From contig NZ_JAATEN010000001.1 of NCBI RefSeq assembly GCF_012034935.1, positions 186,001 to 250,000 on the forward strand: a stretch of DNA of 64,000 nucleotides, given 5' to 3'. Under the pieces are notes generated by a model. It saw only the letters and a program-made list of their open reading frames with translations. It was not told the origin of the DNA and made no database searches. Each line of letters begins with the position of its first letter. The stretch's first letter is position 1. This stretch comes from Streptomyces zingiberis (GTDB lineage: Bacteria > Actinomycetota > Actinomycetes > Streptomycetales > Streptomycetaceae). This document shows, one piece after another, positions 8,896 to 17,305 of the stretch. A program made the translations under genes and the position numbers.

Positions 8896-9102
8896 TTTCG
8901 GTTTCCGTCTCCGTTTCCGTCTCGGTCGACCGGTACGAGCACCCCGGCAGCCCCTGGCGTCGCCGTCGCCGGGCCGCCGCGCGAGTCGCGGAGAACCGGA
9001 GAAGATCGTCAACGCGCCGGGGCCGTGCGGCCGTCCGGGCGTTAGACTCACCCGACTGCTCAGGAGGCAGGGCGCTCGGCACCGGAGCAGGAAGGGCTCG
9101 GC

Positions 9103-9267
9103 ATGGCACAGGCGAAGAAGATCGGGATGTACCTGGCCGTCGTCTTCGTGCTGTACACGATCATCACCTCGCCGGACCGGGCCGGAGAACTCGTCCAGAT
9201 CGGCTTCAACGGCATATCGAGCGCCGCCCACGGCGTCGGCGACTTCATGTACCAGCTCGTCAACTGA
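9103..9267 (+). CDS. Small conserved membrane protein, 54 aa
   Basis: Too short for usual ORF cut-offs but convincing. ATG 9103 has AGGAAGG 7 bases upstream and a TAGACT -10-like hexamer at 9043-9048. The protein starts with a basic segment (MAQAKKIG), then a hydrophobic segment of about 14 residues (YLAVVFVLYTIITS), followed by an amphipathic part with repeated Gly. Closely similar 52-54 residue proteins occur at this place in other Streptomyces (from memory). No function is known; position between tRNA-Ser and the Dabb gene, upstream of stress sigma factors, is the only context. Confidence 0.75.
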   Translation: MAQAKKIGMYLAVVFVLYTIITSPDRAGELVQIGFNGISSAAHGVGDFMYQLVN

Positions 9268-9334
9268 GCCATCACCCCCGTCCGCCCGGCGCGGCGCAGC
9301 GCCGCACGGCCGACCGCACCGCGAGGAGCCACCC

Positions 9335-9628
9335 GTGATCCGCCACCTGGTCCTCCTGAAGCTCGACGAGGGCGTCCGCCGCGACGAGCCGCGTGTCACC
9401 GCCGGAGCCGAGGCGTTCCGCCGGCTCGGCGACGAGGTGCCCGGGCTGGAGTTCTGGGAATGCGCCTGGAACATCTCCGAGCGGCCCATCGCCTACGACT
9501 TCGCCATCAACTCCGCCGTGGCGGACAGCGACGCCCTGCGGCGCTACCTGGAGCACCCGGCGCATCAGGCCGCCGTGGCGCAGTGGCGGGAATTCGCCAC
9601 CTGGGTGATCGCCGACTACGAGTTCTGA
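9335..9628 (+). CDS. Dabb family (stress-responsive alpha/beta barrel) protein
   Basis: 97 residues, a single Dabb/ferredoxin-like fold domain. The first strand IRHLVLLKL and the C-terminal YLEHPAHQAAVAQW...WVIADYEF are diagnostic of the family, whose members form dimeric beta barrels. GTG 9335 is preceded by GAGGAG. Families of this fold include small-substrate cyclases, monooxygenases and stress proteins with no known reaction; no particular substrate can be assigned here. It precedes the two SigB-type sigma genes, but 757 bases separate them. Confidence 0.9.
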   Translation: MIRHLVLLKLDEGVRRDEPRVTAGAEAFRRLGDEVPGLEFWECAWNISERPIAYDFAINSAVADSDALRRYLEHPAHQAAVAQWREFATWVIADYEF

Positions 9629-10385
9629 GCCCGGCGCGGGCCGGCACGCCGGCCTCGGAGTGGCCGCGAACGCCTCGCGCCGCGGGGCCGGGCCGCGGCC
9701 CGGCCGGGCGCCCCTCGCGTCCCCTGCCCCGCGGGAGGCGGGGCGCGCCGCCTGACGGCCGCTGACGCCGGTGCCCCGCGCCCCTTCCGTCCCGCGGCGC
9801 CCATCACCCTGCCCGGACCGGCCAGGGGCACCCCCTCCACCGGGCCCGTAGGGCCCCGCCGTCTCGCCCACCGCCACCGGATCGCCCCCGGCTCCCCCAC
9901 GGGCCGGCGGGGCACACAGAACCCGGGCGGCGCGCGGAACACGCGCGGGAGTCCCGGCACGGACCGTCACCGGGGACCGCTCTCCTGGCTCAACTTGCCG
10001 CAGACACGGCATTATCGGGTACTTGCGCATGGTGCACATGTGTTGTGATGCTATGACCGATTTTGCCGGTTGCTGACTCGGCAGTCTCGACGACTTCGGC
10101 GACCCCTGCCGCCCTGACCGGCCTGACGGTCCGGGCGGCCGGGGCAGCCCACGACCGTCAGGAATGCGCCATGACGGTCACGGCCGCCCTGCCCCCGGTG
10201 CCCGCCGTGACCGTCCTGGCTGCCCTGACGACGCCGCCACCCTTGACCGCTCCGACGTCCCCGACGTCCCCGATGCCCTTGATCGACCCGACACCCGGGG
10301 CGCCCCGGCACCCCGGCCCCCTGACGCCCTGACGCCCTGCCGACCTGACGCCTGATTGACTCCGCGAACTCCGAGAAGGGGTGGC
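9629..10385. other. Long intergenic region before the SigF-like gene
   Basis: 757 bases without a convincing gene. It contains GC-rich palindromic stretches just after the Dabb gene (ggccgggccgcggcccggcc near 9690), a less GC-rich stretch at about 9990-10080 that ends in cgggtac (10016-10022, resembling the -10 of SigB-type promoters but without a fitting -35), and at 10240-10355 several short degenerate repeats of cctgacgcc and gacgtcccc. Probably the promoter and long leader of the sigma gene. Confidence 0.5.
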
Positions 10386-11216
10386 ATGACCGCTTCGGCA
10401 CGCACAGCGCCCGCGACACCCTTCCGGAGCGCCACCGCCCGGTCCCGTGAGAGCCGCGGCGCGGACACCCGCGCCCTCACGCAGGTCCTCTTCCAGAAGC
10501 TCTCCGCGCTGACCCCGGGCACTGCCGAGCACGCCCGGGTCCGCGCGGCGCTCATCGAGGCGAACCTGCCGCTGGTGCGCTACGCGGCGGCCCGCTTCCG
10601 CAGCCGCAACGAGCCGATGGAGGACGTCGTCCAGGTCGGCACCATCGGCCTGATCAACGCCATCGACCGGTTCGACCCCGACCGCGGGGTCCAGTTCCCC
10701 ACCTTCGCCATGCCGACCGTCGTCGGCGAGATCAAACGCTACTTCCGGGACAACGTCCGCACCGTCCATGTGCCACGCCGGCTGCACGAGCTGTGGGTGC
10801 AGGTGAACGGCGCCACCGAGGACCTGACGGTGCTGCACGGGCGCTCCCCCACCACCGCCGAGATCGCCGAGCGGCTGCGCATCCCGGAGGAGGACGTGCT
10901 CGCCTGCATCGAGGCCGGCCGGTCCTACCACGCGACCTCCCTGGAGGCCGCGCAGGAGGGCGACGGCCTGCCGGGGCTGGTGGACCGCCTCGGCTACGAG
11001 GACCCGGCGCTCGCCGGTGTCGAGCACCGCGATCTGGTGCGTCACCTGCTGGTCCAGCTCCCCGAGCGGGAGCAGCGCATCCTGATGCTCCGCTACTACA
11101 ACAACCTGACGCAGTCGCAGATCAGCGCGGAGCTGGGGGTCAGTCAGATGCATGTCTCCCGGCTGCTGTCACGGAGCTTCGCCCGCCTCCGGTCCGCCAA
11201 CAGAATCGAGGCGTAA
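10386..11216 (+). CDS. sigF: SigB/SigF/SigG family RNA polymerase sigma factor (SigF-like)
   Basis: 276 residues. Region 2 ([21 protein letters not shown], about 65-85, with [16 protein letters not shown]), region 3 (PRRLHELW... [10 protein letters not shown]) and region 4 ([21 protein letters not shown]) are all intact, so it should bind -10 and -35 elements. The family controls sporulation and osmotic or general stress in Streptomyces. The position next to the Dabb gene matches SCO4035 (sigF) of S. coelicolor from memory. ATG 10386 follows GAAGGGGTGGC. A second, closely similar sigma gene follows after 181 bases. No anti-sigma gene is adjacent; two HATPase proteins elsewhere in the window (33672 and 39933) are of the right family. 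Confidence 0.92.
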   Translation: MTASARTAPATPFRSATARSRESRGADTRALTQVLFQKLSALTPGTAEHARVRAALIEANLPLVRYAAARFRSRNEPMEDVVQVGTIGLINAIDRFDPDRGVQFPTFAMPTVVGEIKRYFRDNVRTVHVPRRLHELWVQVNGATEDLTVLHGRSPTTAEIAERLRIPEEDVLACIEAGRSYHATSLEAAQEGDGLPGLVDRLGYEDPALAGVEHRDLVRHLLVQLPEREQRILMLRYYNNLTQSQISAELGVSQMHVSRLLSRSFARLRSANRIEA

Positions 11217-11300
11217 CCGGGACGAGTGGCGATTCCTGCGCAGATAAATCGACTTGGCACTACAGCGCGTTGCCGACATGTGACATTCTGCAGGAAGTGT

Positions 11301-11326
11301 GTTTGCCGCAGCGTCGTGTCCGGTAT
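11301..11326 (+). promoter_or_regulatory. Candidate SigB-type promoter before the SigN-like gene
   Basis: GTTT (11301-11304), 16 bases, then CGGTAT (11321-11326), close to the stress-sigma consensus G-N2-T-N14-16-GGGTAY. The surrounding 11230-11330 is less GC-rich than average. It suggests control by a SigB-family factor, possibly self or the upstream sigma gene. Confidence 0.4.
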
Positions 11327-11397
11327 TCAGGTGGAGGTTGGCTCTCCTCTTCGGGGAGGATGCCGCTGCGACTCGTCCGCAACCCAAAGGGGGTGGC

Positions 11398-12234
11398 ATG
11401 TCCGTAGAACTGGGCAGCTCGAAGGTGCTCTCCACTGACGCACCGCATGTGTTTGACGACGACACTGCCGCCATCGACACCCGCACCCTCTCCCGCTCCC
11501 TGTTCCTGCGGCTCGGCCTCCTCGACCAGGACAGCCCCGAACGCACGTACGTCCGGGACACCCTCATCGAGCTGAACCTCCCCCTCGTCCGGTACGCGGC
11601 GGCCCGCTTCCGCAGCCGCAACGAGCCGATGGAGGACATCATCCAGGTCGGCACCATCGGCCTGATCAAGGCGATCGACCGGTTCGACCCGGACCGCGGC
11701 GTGGAGTTCCCGACCTTCGCGATGCCCACGGTCGTGGGTGAGATCAAGCGCTTCTTCCGGGACACCAGCTGGTCGGTCCGCGTCCCGCGCCGCCTCCAGG
11801 AGCTGCGCCTCGCCCTCACCAAGGCGAGCGACGAGCTCTCGCAGCAGCTCGACCGCTCCCCCACGGTCCCGGAGCTCGCCGGCTCCCTCGGCGTCTCGGA
11901 GGAGGACGTCGTCGACGGCCTGGCGGTGGGCAACGCCTACACGGCCAGCTCGCTGGACTCCCCGGCCGCCGAGGAGGACGGCACCGAGGGTTCCCTCGCC
12001 GACCGGCTGGGCTACGAGGACACCGCCCTGGAGGGGGTGGAGTACCGGGAGTCGCTCAAGCCGCTGCTGGCCAAACTGCCGCCCCGTGAGCGGCAGATCA
12101 TCATGCTCCGCTTCTTCGCCAACATGACGCAGTCACAGATCGGCGAAGAGGTCGGCATCTCCCAGATGCATGTCTCCCGGCTGCTCACCCGCACCCTGGC
12201 GCAGCTCCGCGAGGGCCTGGTCGCCGAGGAGTGA
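11398..12234 (+). CDS. sigN: SigB/SigF/SigG family RNA polymerase sigma factor (SigN-like)
   Basis: 278 residues, paralogue of the preceding sigma factor with near-identity in region 2 ([37 protein letters not shown]). Region 3 has RVPRRLQELRLALTKA and region 4 [21 protein letters not shown]. The N-terminus VELGSSKVLSTDAP and overall sequence resemble SCO4034 (SigN) of S. coelicolor, which acts in aerial hyphae development and stress. ATG 11398 is preceded by AAAGGGGGTGGC, almost the same ribosome-site block as in the upstream paralogue, a sign of tandem duplication. A strong hairpin follows the gene. Confidence 0.92.
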   Translation: MSVELGSSKVLSTDAPHVFDDDTAAIDTRTLSRSLFLRLGLLDQDSPERTYVRDTLIELNLPLVRYAAARFRSRNEPMEDIIQVGTIGLIKAIDRFDPDRGVEFPTFAMPTVVGEIKRFFRDTSWSVRVPRRLQELRLALTKASDELSQQLDRSPTVPELAGSLGVSEEDVVDGLAVGNAYTASSLDSPAAEEDGTEGSLADRLGYEDTALEGVEYRESLKPLLAKLPPRERQIIMLRFFANMTQSQIGEEVGISQMHVSRLLTRTLAQLREGLVAEE

Positions 12235-12274
12235 GCCCCGCGCCGGCCCCGTGGGCCGGCGGTACGGCGAGCGA

Positions 12275-12316
12275 GAACGGCCGCCGCGGCGTTTCGGAAC
12301 GCCGCGGCGGCCGTTC
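12275..12316. terminator. Bidirectional terminator after the SigN-like gene
   Basis: Perfect 19-bp stem (12275-12293 with 12298-12316) with a TCGG tetraloop between convergent genes. Confidence 0.9.
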
Positions 12317-12486
12317 GCCGTGATGCCGGGGGAGCAGGAGCGGGTCAGGTCCGGTCAGGTCTCAGGAGGGAGACCGGCCGGGTGAAGCAGGGCGAGCGGG
12401 ACCCGGCTCCCGCCGGCACGGCCTCAGGGGCGCGCGGCCGCGGCGGCCACCCGGAAGGCGGCCCGGCGGGCGGCGAGCCGAACCGG

Positions 12487-12684
12487 TCAGCCGAGGGCCA
12501 GCCAGGCGACCCCGGCGACGATCGCCAGGGCGGCGATCACACCGATGATCAGACCGAGCCGCGGGCCGGAGGAGGCCGGGGCGGGCCGGCGGGCGGGGGT
12601 GCCCTCGTCGACGAAGGCACGGAACATCTGGGTGCTGCCCGCGGGGTCCTGCTGGGGCGCGGGGCCGTGAGGGTTGTTCGTCAT
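12487..12684 (-). CDS. Small C-tail-anchored membrane protein
   Basis: 65 residues: a polar Pro/Gln-rich N-terminal 35 residues (MTNNPHGPAPQQDP...), an FRAFVDEGTPA segment, then one membrane helix at about 45-63 (LGLIIGVIAALAIVAGVAW). The design suggests a single-pass protein with its N-terminus in the cytosol. A TAGGGT element ends 6 bases before the ATG, so the message is probably leaderless. It converges with the SigN-like gene. Function not recognised. Confidence 0.72.
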   Translation of the reverse strand: MTNNPHGPAPQQDPAGSTQMFRAFVDEGTPARRPAPASSGPRLGLIIGVIAALAIVAGVAWLALG

Positions 12685-12690
12685 GTGCGG

Positions 12691-12696
12691 ACCCTA
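12691..12696 (-). promoter_or_regulatory. -10 element of a leaderless promoter
   Basis: TAGGGT on the minus strand with 6 bases to the ATG at 12684. Confidence 0.55.
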
Positions 12697-12872
12697 GCGA
12701 ACCCCGGGAGCCGTCCCAACCCCAGGGGCGCGCCCCTGGCGGCCGCGGCGCGCCCACGACCGGCCGGCCCCGCGCGCTCCCCGGGGAGGCCCCTGCCCCG
12801 GCCGCCCCGCATCGGCCACTCCACGCCCATGACCGGTCACGTTCCGTCCCCTCCGGCGCCACCGGGGGTTCA

Positions 12873-12915
12873 TTTGCCTTCAGCAACCAACAGGTTTACC
12901 GTTGCTTCGAGCAAC
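12873..12915 (+). promoter_or_regulatory. MarR operator pair overlapping the promoter of the MarR-MFS operon
   Basis: Site 2 (12901-12915) is a perfect palindrome, gttgct-tcg-agcaac. Site 1 (12873-12887, tttgccttcagcaac) is an imperfect copy 28 bases upstream. Together they overlap a promoter made of TTGCCT (12874-12879), a 17-base spacer and TACCGT (12897-12902). The arrangement is what an autorepressing MarR protein would use. Confidence 0.7.
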
Positions 12916-12932
12916 TATTTGGAGGGTGTGCG

Positions 12933-13421
12933 GTGGCCGAACCGAGCCGGTACGAGGAGCTGGTCCGCGGACTCGGCGTGATCGGCGTGGTGAAACGCAG
13001 CCTCACCCGCGCCCTCCCGCGCGACGCCCAGCCGGGCCCGACGGCCGTCCTCGCCCTCCTCGACCACCACGGCGAGCTGCGGATGAGCGAACTCGCCGAC
13101 CTGCTCGGCGTCGGCATCTCCGTCGCCAGCCGCCATGTCGCCCACGCGGCCGAGCGCGGCTGGGTCGTGCGCGCCCCCGATCCGCTCGACGGCCGGTCCC
13201 AGCTGCTCAGCCTGAGCCCCGCGGGCGGCGAACTCCTCCGCGAGGTCTCGGCGCACTGCGGGCGGCTCCTCGCCGAGGCGCTGCACGACTGGCCCGACGA
13301 GGATCTCGACCGTCTCGGCGAGCTGCTGGACCGGCTGCGCACCGGCTTCGACGGGTGCCGGTCCCGGGACCGGCCGTCACCGGGGCGGGCCGCCACCGTC
13401 CGTACCACCCCGTCCCCGTGA
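12933..13421 (+). CDS. MarR family transcriptional regulator
   Basis: 162 residues with the MarR winged helix-turn-helix fold: dimer helix at the N-terminus, ELRMSELADLLGVGISVASRHV as helix-turn-helix (about 46-67), wing with DPLDGRSQLLSLSPAG (about 83-98) including the family DxR-type wing, and a C-terminal dimer helix. The last 20 residues are basic and disordered. GTG 12933 has GGAGGG 6 bases upstream. It should repress itself and the efflux pump gene 29 bases downstream, released by a phenolic or other drug-like ligand; the two-site operator supports autoregulation. Confidence 0.92.
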   Translation: MAEPSRYEELVRGLGVIGVVKRSLTRALPRDAQPGPTAVLALLDHHGELRMSELADLLGVGISVASRHVAHAAERGWVVRAPDPLDGRSQLLSLSPAGGELLREVSAHCGRLLAEALHDWPDEDLDRLGELLDRLRTGFDGCRSRDRPSPGRAATVRTTPSP

Positions 13422-13450
13422 GGGACCTCAGGAACCAGAAAAGGAACCGC

Positions 13451-15220
13451 ATGGCCACCACTCCGTCCGCCGGTGTGCGGCCGGCCGCCGACACCGGCCC
13501 GGCCGGCGACCGGCCGCCGATGACCCACCGGCAGATCATGGAGGCGCTCTCCGGGCTGCTGCTCGGGATGTTCGTCGCCATCCTCTCGTCGACGATCGTC
13601 TCCAACGCGCTGCCCCGGATCATCTCCGACCTCGGGGGCGGGCAGAGCGCCTACACCTGGGTCGTCACCGCGTCCCTGCTCACCATGACGGCGTCCACTC
13701 CGCTGTGGGGCAAGCTCGCCGACCTGACGAGCAAGAAGACGCTGATCCAGATCGCCCTGGTCGTCTTCGTCCTCGCGTCCGCGGGCGCGGGCCTGTCGCA
13801 GAACCCGGGCACGCTGATCGCGTTCCGCGCGGTGCAGGGCCTGGGCATGGGCGGGATGGCCGCGCTCACCCAGATCGTGATCGGGGCGATGATCCCGCCC
13901 CGCGAACGCGGGCGGTACAGCGGCTACCTCGGGGCGACGTTCGCCGTCGCCACCGTCGGCGGCCCGCTCGTCGGGGGCGTCATCACGGACACCTCGTGGC
14001 TCGGCTGGCGCTGGTGCTTCTACGTCGGGGTGCCGTTCGCCGTCGCCGCGCTGGTGGTGCTCCGCAGGACGCTCAACCTGCCGGTGGTCAAGCGTGAGGT
14101 CAAGGTCGACTGGACGGGCGCGTTCCTCATCGCCGCCGCCGTCTCCCTGCTGCTGATCTGGGTGACCCTGGCCGGCACCAATTACGACTGGATGTCCTGG
14201 CAGACCGCCGTGATGGTGGGCGGATCGATCCTGCTGGGGCTGGCCTTCGTCGCCGTGGAGGCCCGGGCGGCCGAGCCGATCATCCCGCTGCGGCTGTTCC
14301 GCAACCGGACGATCACCATGACCTCGCTCGCCAGCCTCTTCGTCGGTGTGGCGATGTTCGGCGCCACCGTCTTCCTCAGCCAGTACTTCCAGCTCGCCCG
14401 GGGCGAGTCGCCGACGATGTCCGGGGTGCTGACCATCCCGCTGATCGCGGGGCTCTTCCTCTCCTCGACCGCGTCGGGTCTTCTGATCACCCGGACCGGG
14501 CGCTGGAAGCGCTGGCTGGTGTCCGGAGCCGTCCTCCTCACGACCGGCCTCGCCCTGCTGGGCGCGCTGCGGCACGACACCCCGTACTGGCGGACCGCCG
14601 CCTTCATGGGCCTGGTGGGCCTCGGGGTCGGCATGATGATGCAGAACCTGGTGCTGGCCGCGCAGAACCAGGTGGAGACGGAGGACCTCGGCGCCGCCAG
14701 CTCCGTCGTCACCTTCTTCCGCTCGCTCGGCGGCGCCGTCGGCGTCTCGGTGCTCGGCGCGGTCCTGGCCCACCGGGTCACCGACCACCTCCGCGAGGGC
14801 CTGGCGGCCATCGGCGTCCAGCCCGGCCAGGTGGGTGACGGCGGTATCCCCAAGCTGGAGACGCTGCCCCCGCCCGTCCGCGCCGTCGTGGAGTCCGCCT
14901 ACGGGCACGGCATCGGGGACATCTACCTCTGGGCCGCGCCGATGGCGCTGGTGGCGCTGGTCTTCACGCTGCTGATCAAGGAAGTCCCGCTGAAGACCAC
15001 CGGCGGCCTGTCCGTCGTCACCGGCGGCCCCGGACAGGGGCCGGAGGACGGGGCGCAGGCGACCACGCCCGGCACGTCCGCTGCCCCGGCCGGTGTTTCC
15101 GCGGCCACCACCGGGACGGGACGGCGCGCGGAACAGCCGGCGGCCCCCGAGCCACCCCTCGCCGGCACCGCCGGCCACCGGCCCCGGGAGACGACGCGGG
15201 CGGACGAGCCCCGGAGCTGA
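13451..15220 (+). CDS. MFS drug efflux transporter, DHA2 (EmrB/QacA) family
   Basis: 589 residues with 14 predicted membrane segments between about 35 and 510. Motif A of the superfamily (LWGKLADLTSKK) follows helix 2, RAVQGLGMGGMAAL is the helix 4-5 signature, and GWRWCFYVGVPF is the DHA2 mark. A Thr/Pro/Ala-rich cytoplasmic tail of about 70 residues follows the last helix. It is probably a proton-driven multidrug exporter controlled by the adjacent MarR protein. ATG 13451 is preceded by AAAAGGAACCGC. Confidence 0.93.
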   Translation: MATTPSAGVRPAADTGPAGDRPPMTHRQIMEALSGLLLGMFVAILSSTIVSNALPRIISDLGGGQSAYTWVVTASLLTMTASTPLWGKLADLTSKKTLIQIALVVFVLASAGAGLSQNPGTLIAFRAVQGLGMGGMAALTQIVIGAMIPPRERGRYSGYLGATFAVATVGGPLVGGVITDTSWLGWRWCFYVGVPFAVAALVVLRRTLNLPVVKREVKVDWTGAFLIAAAVSLLLIWVTLAGTNYDWMSWQTAVMVGGSILLGLAFVAVEARAAEPIIPLRLFRNRTITMTSLASLFVGVAMFGATVFLSQYFQLARGESPTMSGVLTIPLIAGLFLSSTASGLLITRTGRWKRWLVSGAVLLTTGLALLGALRHDTPYWRTAAFMGLVGLGVGMMMQNLVLAAQNQVETEDLGAASSVVTFFRSLGGAVGVSVLGAVLAHRVTDHLREGLAAIGVQPGQVGDGGIPKLETLPPPVRAVVESAYGHGIGDIYLWAAPMALVALVFTLLIKEVPLKTTGGLSVVTGGPGQGPEDGAQATTPGTSAAPAGVSAATTGTGRRAEQPAAPEPPLAGTAGHRPRETTRADEPRS

Positions 15221-15231
15221 TCCCTCCGGCC

Positions 15232-15282
15232 ACGGAGGCCGGGTACGGAGGCCGGGTACGGAGGCCGGGTACGGAGGCCGGG
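15232..15282. repeat. 13-bp tandem repeat, four copies
   Basis: Unit acggaggccgggt, three perfect copies and a fourth missing its last base, 12 bases after the MFS stop codon. The last copy runs into the terminator stem. Confidence 0.95.
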
Positions 15283-15308
15283 CGGCACCCTGCGCAGGGT
15301 GCCGCCCG
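15279..15308. terminator. Terminator after the MFS gene
   Basis: Perfect 14-bp inverted repeat (15279-15292 with 15295-15308); the two-base turn implies the top of the stem opens. It separates the MFS gene from the convergent ABC operon. Confidence 0.75.
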
Positions 15309-15371
15309 GCGCCGTATCCGCACCCCGGGACGGACTCCCCACCTCCCGGCGGCCTCCCGGCAGGCGGCAGG

Positions 15372-15413
15372 CGGCAGTGGGCACACGGCAGTGGGCACAC
15401 GGCAGTGGGCACA
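15372..15413. repeat. 14-bp tandem repeat, three copies
   Basis: Unit cggcagtgggcaca three times without mismatch, preceded by two shorter ggcaggc repeats, 37 bases beyond the end of the ABC operon. Confidence 0.95.
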
Positions 15414-15449
15414 CGGCCTGTGCGGACGGCTGGATACCGCTCCCGCCGT

Positions 15450-16034
15450 TCAGCCGCGCGGTGGTTCGCGGCGCAGCGCCACCAGCCCGAGAAGGGCGAC
15501 GACGGCGGTGGCCGCGGCCGCCACCGGCTCGTTCCACGGCTCCAGGAGCAGACCCCAGGGGTACGGATCCTGGGGCGTCCTCAGCCCCGCCGCCACGGTG
15601 ACGAACAGCCACCCCGCCGTGGCGGACGCGGCGACGGTCCCCCCGAACCGGGCCCGCACCAGCAGCGCGAACCCCACCAGGAAAAGGGTGTTCCGCCCGG
15701 CGGCGGTCGCGGTGGGCATGTCGAGCCGCAGATGGAACAGGGCCCCCGTCAGCAGCACAACGCCCGTGGCCGCCAGCACCAGTCCGCGGTCGGCCCGGAC
15801 GACCGGGCGCACCCCGGTCAGCTCGGCGTGGCCGAGCCTGCGGTCCAGGCTGAGCAGCAAGGCCAGACAGACGAGGAGCGGGAGGAAGTTCATCAGCTTC
15901 ATCCCCGCACTCCCGAAGATGGTCACCGAGGGCACGTACACGACCTGCTCCCGCACCACCAGCAGCAGACCTGTGTAGGCCACCACCCCGATCAGGACGA
16001 TCCACGGTCGGCGGACCATGACCCACGGGCTCAC
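15450..16034 (-). CDS. Hypothetical membrane protein, third gene of an ABC operon
   Basis: 194 residues with about five or six hydrophobic segments (for example WIVLIGVVAYTGLLLVV at about 11-27, LPLLVCLALLLSL at about 51-63, LVLAATGVVLLTGALF near 85-100, and AAAATAVVALLGLVAL near the C-terminus). No conserved domain was recognised. The start codon overlaps the stop of the upstream 424-residue membrane protein gene (ATGA type), so the two are translated together. It is likely a second membrane subunit of the transporter whose ATPase opens the operon. Confidence 0.8.
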   Translation of the reverse strand: MSPWVMVRRPWIVLIGVVAYTGLLLVVREQVVYVPSVTIFGSAGMKLMNFLPLLVCLALLLSLDRRLGHAELTGVRPVVRADRGLVLAATGVVLLTGALFHLRLDMPTATAAGRNTLFLVGFALLVRARFGGTVAASATAGWLFVTVAAGLRTPQDPYPWGLLLEPWNEPVAAAATAVVALLGLVALRREPPRG

Positions 16035-17305
16035 CGGCGGGCCTCCGCGTGCACCCGCGGGTCACAGCTGCGCAGCGCCCGCGCCTGGCCGTCGGCCCAC
16101 CGCTTCTGCGCGGCTGGGGTGAGGGCGCGGATCCCGGCGACCCGGCGCAGGGTCGCCTCGCTGTGCGCCGCCGCGACGACACGTTCGTCCATCCCGGCGG
16201 TCAGCCGCATCCACGCCGTCAGCGGCCCCGGAGACGGCCGGCCCGCGTAGTCGTCCGGGAGGCGCGGGCAGTCGTCCCAGCGCCGCACGGGGACGAGCGC
16301 GGTGGCCACCGCGCTCAGGGCCCGGTTCTCCGTCAGCGGCCGCTCCACCCGGATCCGCCAGGTGTCCGGGGACGCCGGCGCGCTCCGGGACATATGGACC
16401 AGGGCGCGGGGCCGGTCGTACCCCGCCGCGACGAGTTCCGGCACGACCGTCCGGGCGGCGGAGCGCAGACGCGGCAGCATGTCCGCGTACTCCTCCGGCA
16501 CGCAGATACGCGGTGCGCGGTCGTCGCAGGCCTGGTGGCCGGTGCGCGGGACGGTGGCGGTGAGATACCCGTCGTCCGCCACCATCGCCTGTGCGGGGAC
16601 GGCGCCCGCGGCCAGACACAGCACCGCGAGGACCGCACGGAGCAGCCGGCCGCGGAGCCGGACGGCGGCAACCAGCACGGCGGCCACGGCGGCCGACCAC
16701 AGGACCACCGGGGCGAGCAGGGCGTGCGGCGCGATGGAGTCGGTGACCGTGGGGCCCTCCCGCACCAGACCGGTGAGATGACGAACCCACGGCGTCTCCA
16801 GCGTGGCCGGAACGGCGGACCACAGCACCAGGGCCAGCCCGACCAGCGGAGCCGCCGGCGGACGCGGGAGCGCGCACCCCGCCCCGAAACCGATCACCAG
16901 AGCCGCGACCTGCACGGTGAGGAGCGTCCCGATGAGCGGCAGATCCTCGGCAAGCCTGGGCGCGGCACCCACGTGGAGCGAGGCCCCGGCGAAGACCACG
17001 AGGTCGACGAGGAGCATCAGAAGCAGAACGGGGCGCAAGGCCTCGACCGCGATGCGGTACCGATGCCGGGACGGGGTCAGCGCCCACGCCTTCCCCGCCC
17101 GCAGCCGGCCGGCCTCCCAGGCCGCGACCGCCGCCAGCCCCGCCGGAACGGGCCCCATCGCGAGCGCGGCCTCGGTGCCCGCGTCGCCACCGAACCCGGT
17201 GCCGGGACGCTCCCACAGCAGAGATGTGTAATACAGCGCCAGGCCGAGCAGCACCGGACCGGCCCACAGGAGCGACGAGCGCCGTAGCGCGTTTCTCAGG
17301 CCCAT
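16031..17305 (-). CDS. Hypothetical ABC-associated membrane protein
   Basis: 424 residues. The N-terminal half has about six membrane segments (LLWAGPVLLGLALYYTSLLW, LLLMLLVDLVVFAGASLHV and others). After a segment near residue 225 comes an extracytoplasmic or cytosolic C-terminal domain of about 190 residues with two cysteines close together (HQACDDRAPRICVP), charged helices and the end ALRSCDPRVHAEARR. The segment near 225-240 resembles a second signal-like helix (LLRAVLAVLCLAAGAVPAQAM). The family is unknown to me; the architecture resembles ABC-2-type permeases fused to an outside domain. It overlaps both neighbours by a few bases. Confidence 0.8.
   Translation of the reverse strand: MGLRNALRRSSLLWAGPVLLGLALYYTSLLWERPGTGFGGDAGTEAALAMGPVPAGLAAVAAWEAGRLRAGKAWALTPSRHRYRIAVEALRPVLLLMLLVDLVVFAGASLHVGAAPRLAEDLPLIGTLLTVQVAALVIGFGAGCALPRPPAAPLVGLALVLWSAVPATLETPWVRHLTGLVREGPTVTDSIAPHALLAPVVLWSAAVAAVLVAAVRLRGRLLRAVLAVLCLAAGAVPAQAMVADDGYLTATVPRTGHQACDDRAPRICVPEEYADMLPRLRSAARTVVPELVAAGYDRPRALVHMSRSAPASPDTWRIRVERPLTENRALSAVATALVPVRRWDDCPRLPDDYAGRPSPGPLTAWMRLTAGMDERVVAAAHSEATLRRVAGIRALTPAAQKRWADGQARALRSCDPRVHAEARR

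Noticed and set aside
12896-15412. 838-residue minus-strand open frame across the MarR and MFS genes
   Set aside because: Opposite-strand shadow of two well-supported genes; its protein is low-complexity Gly/Arg/His.
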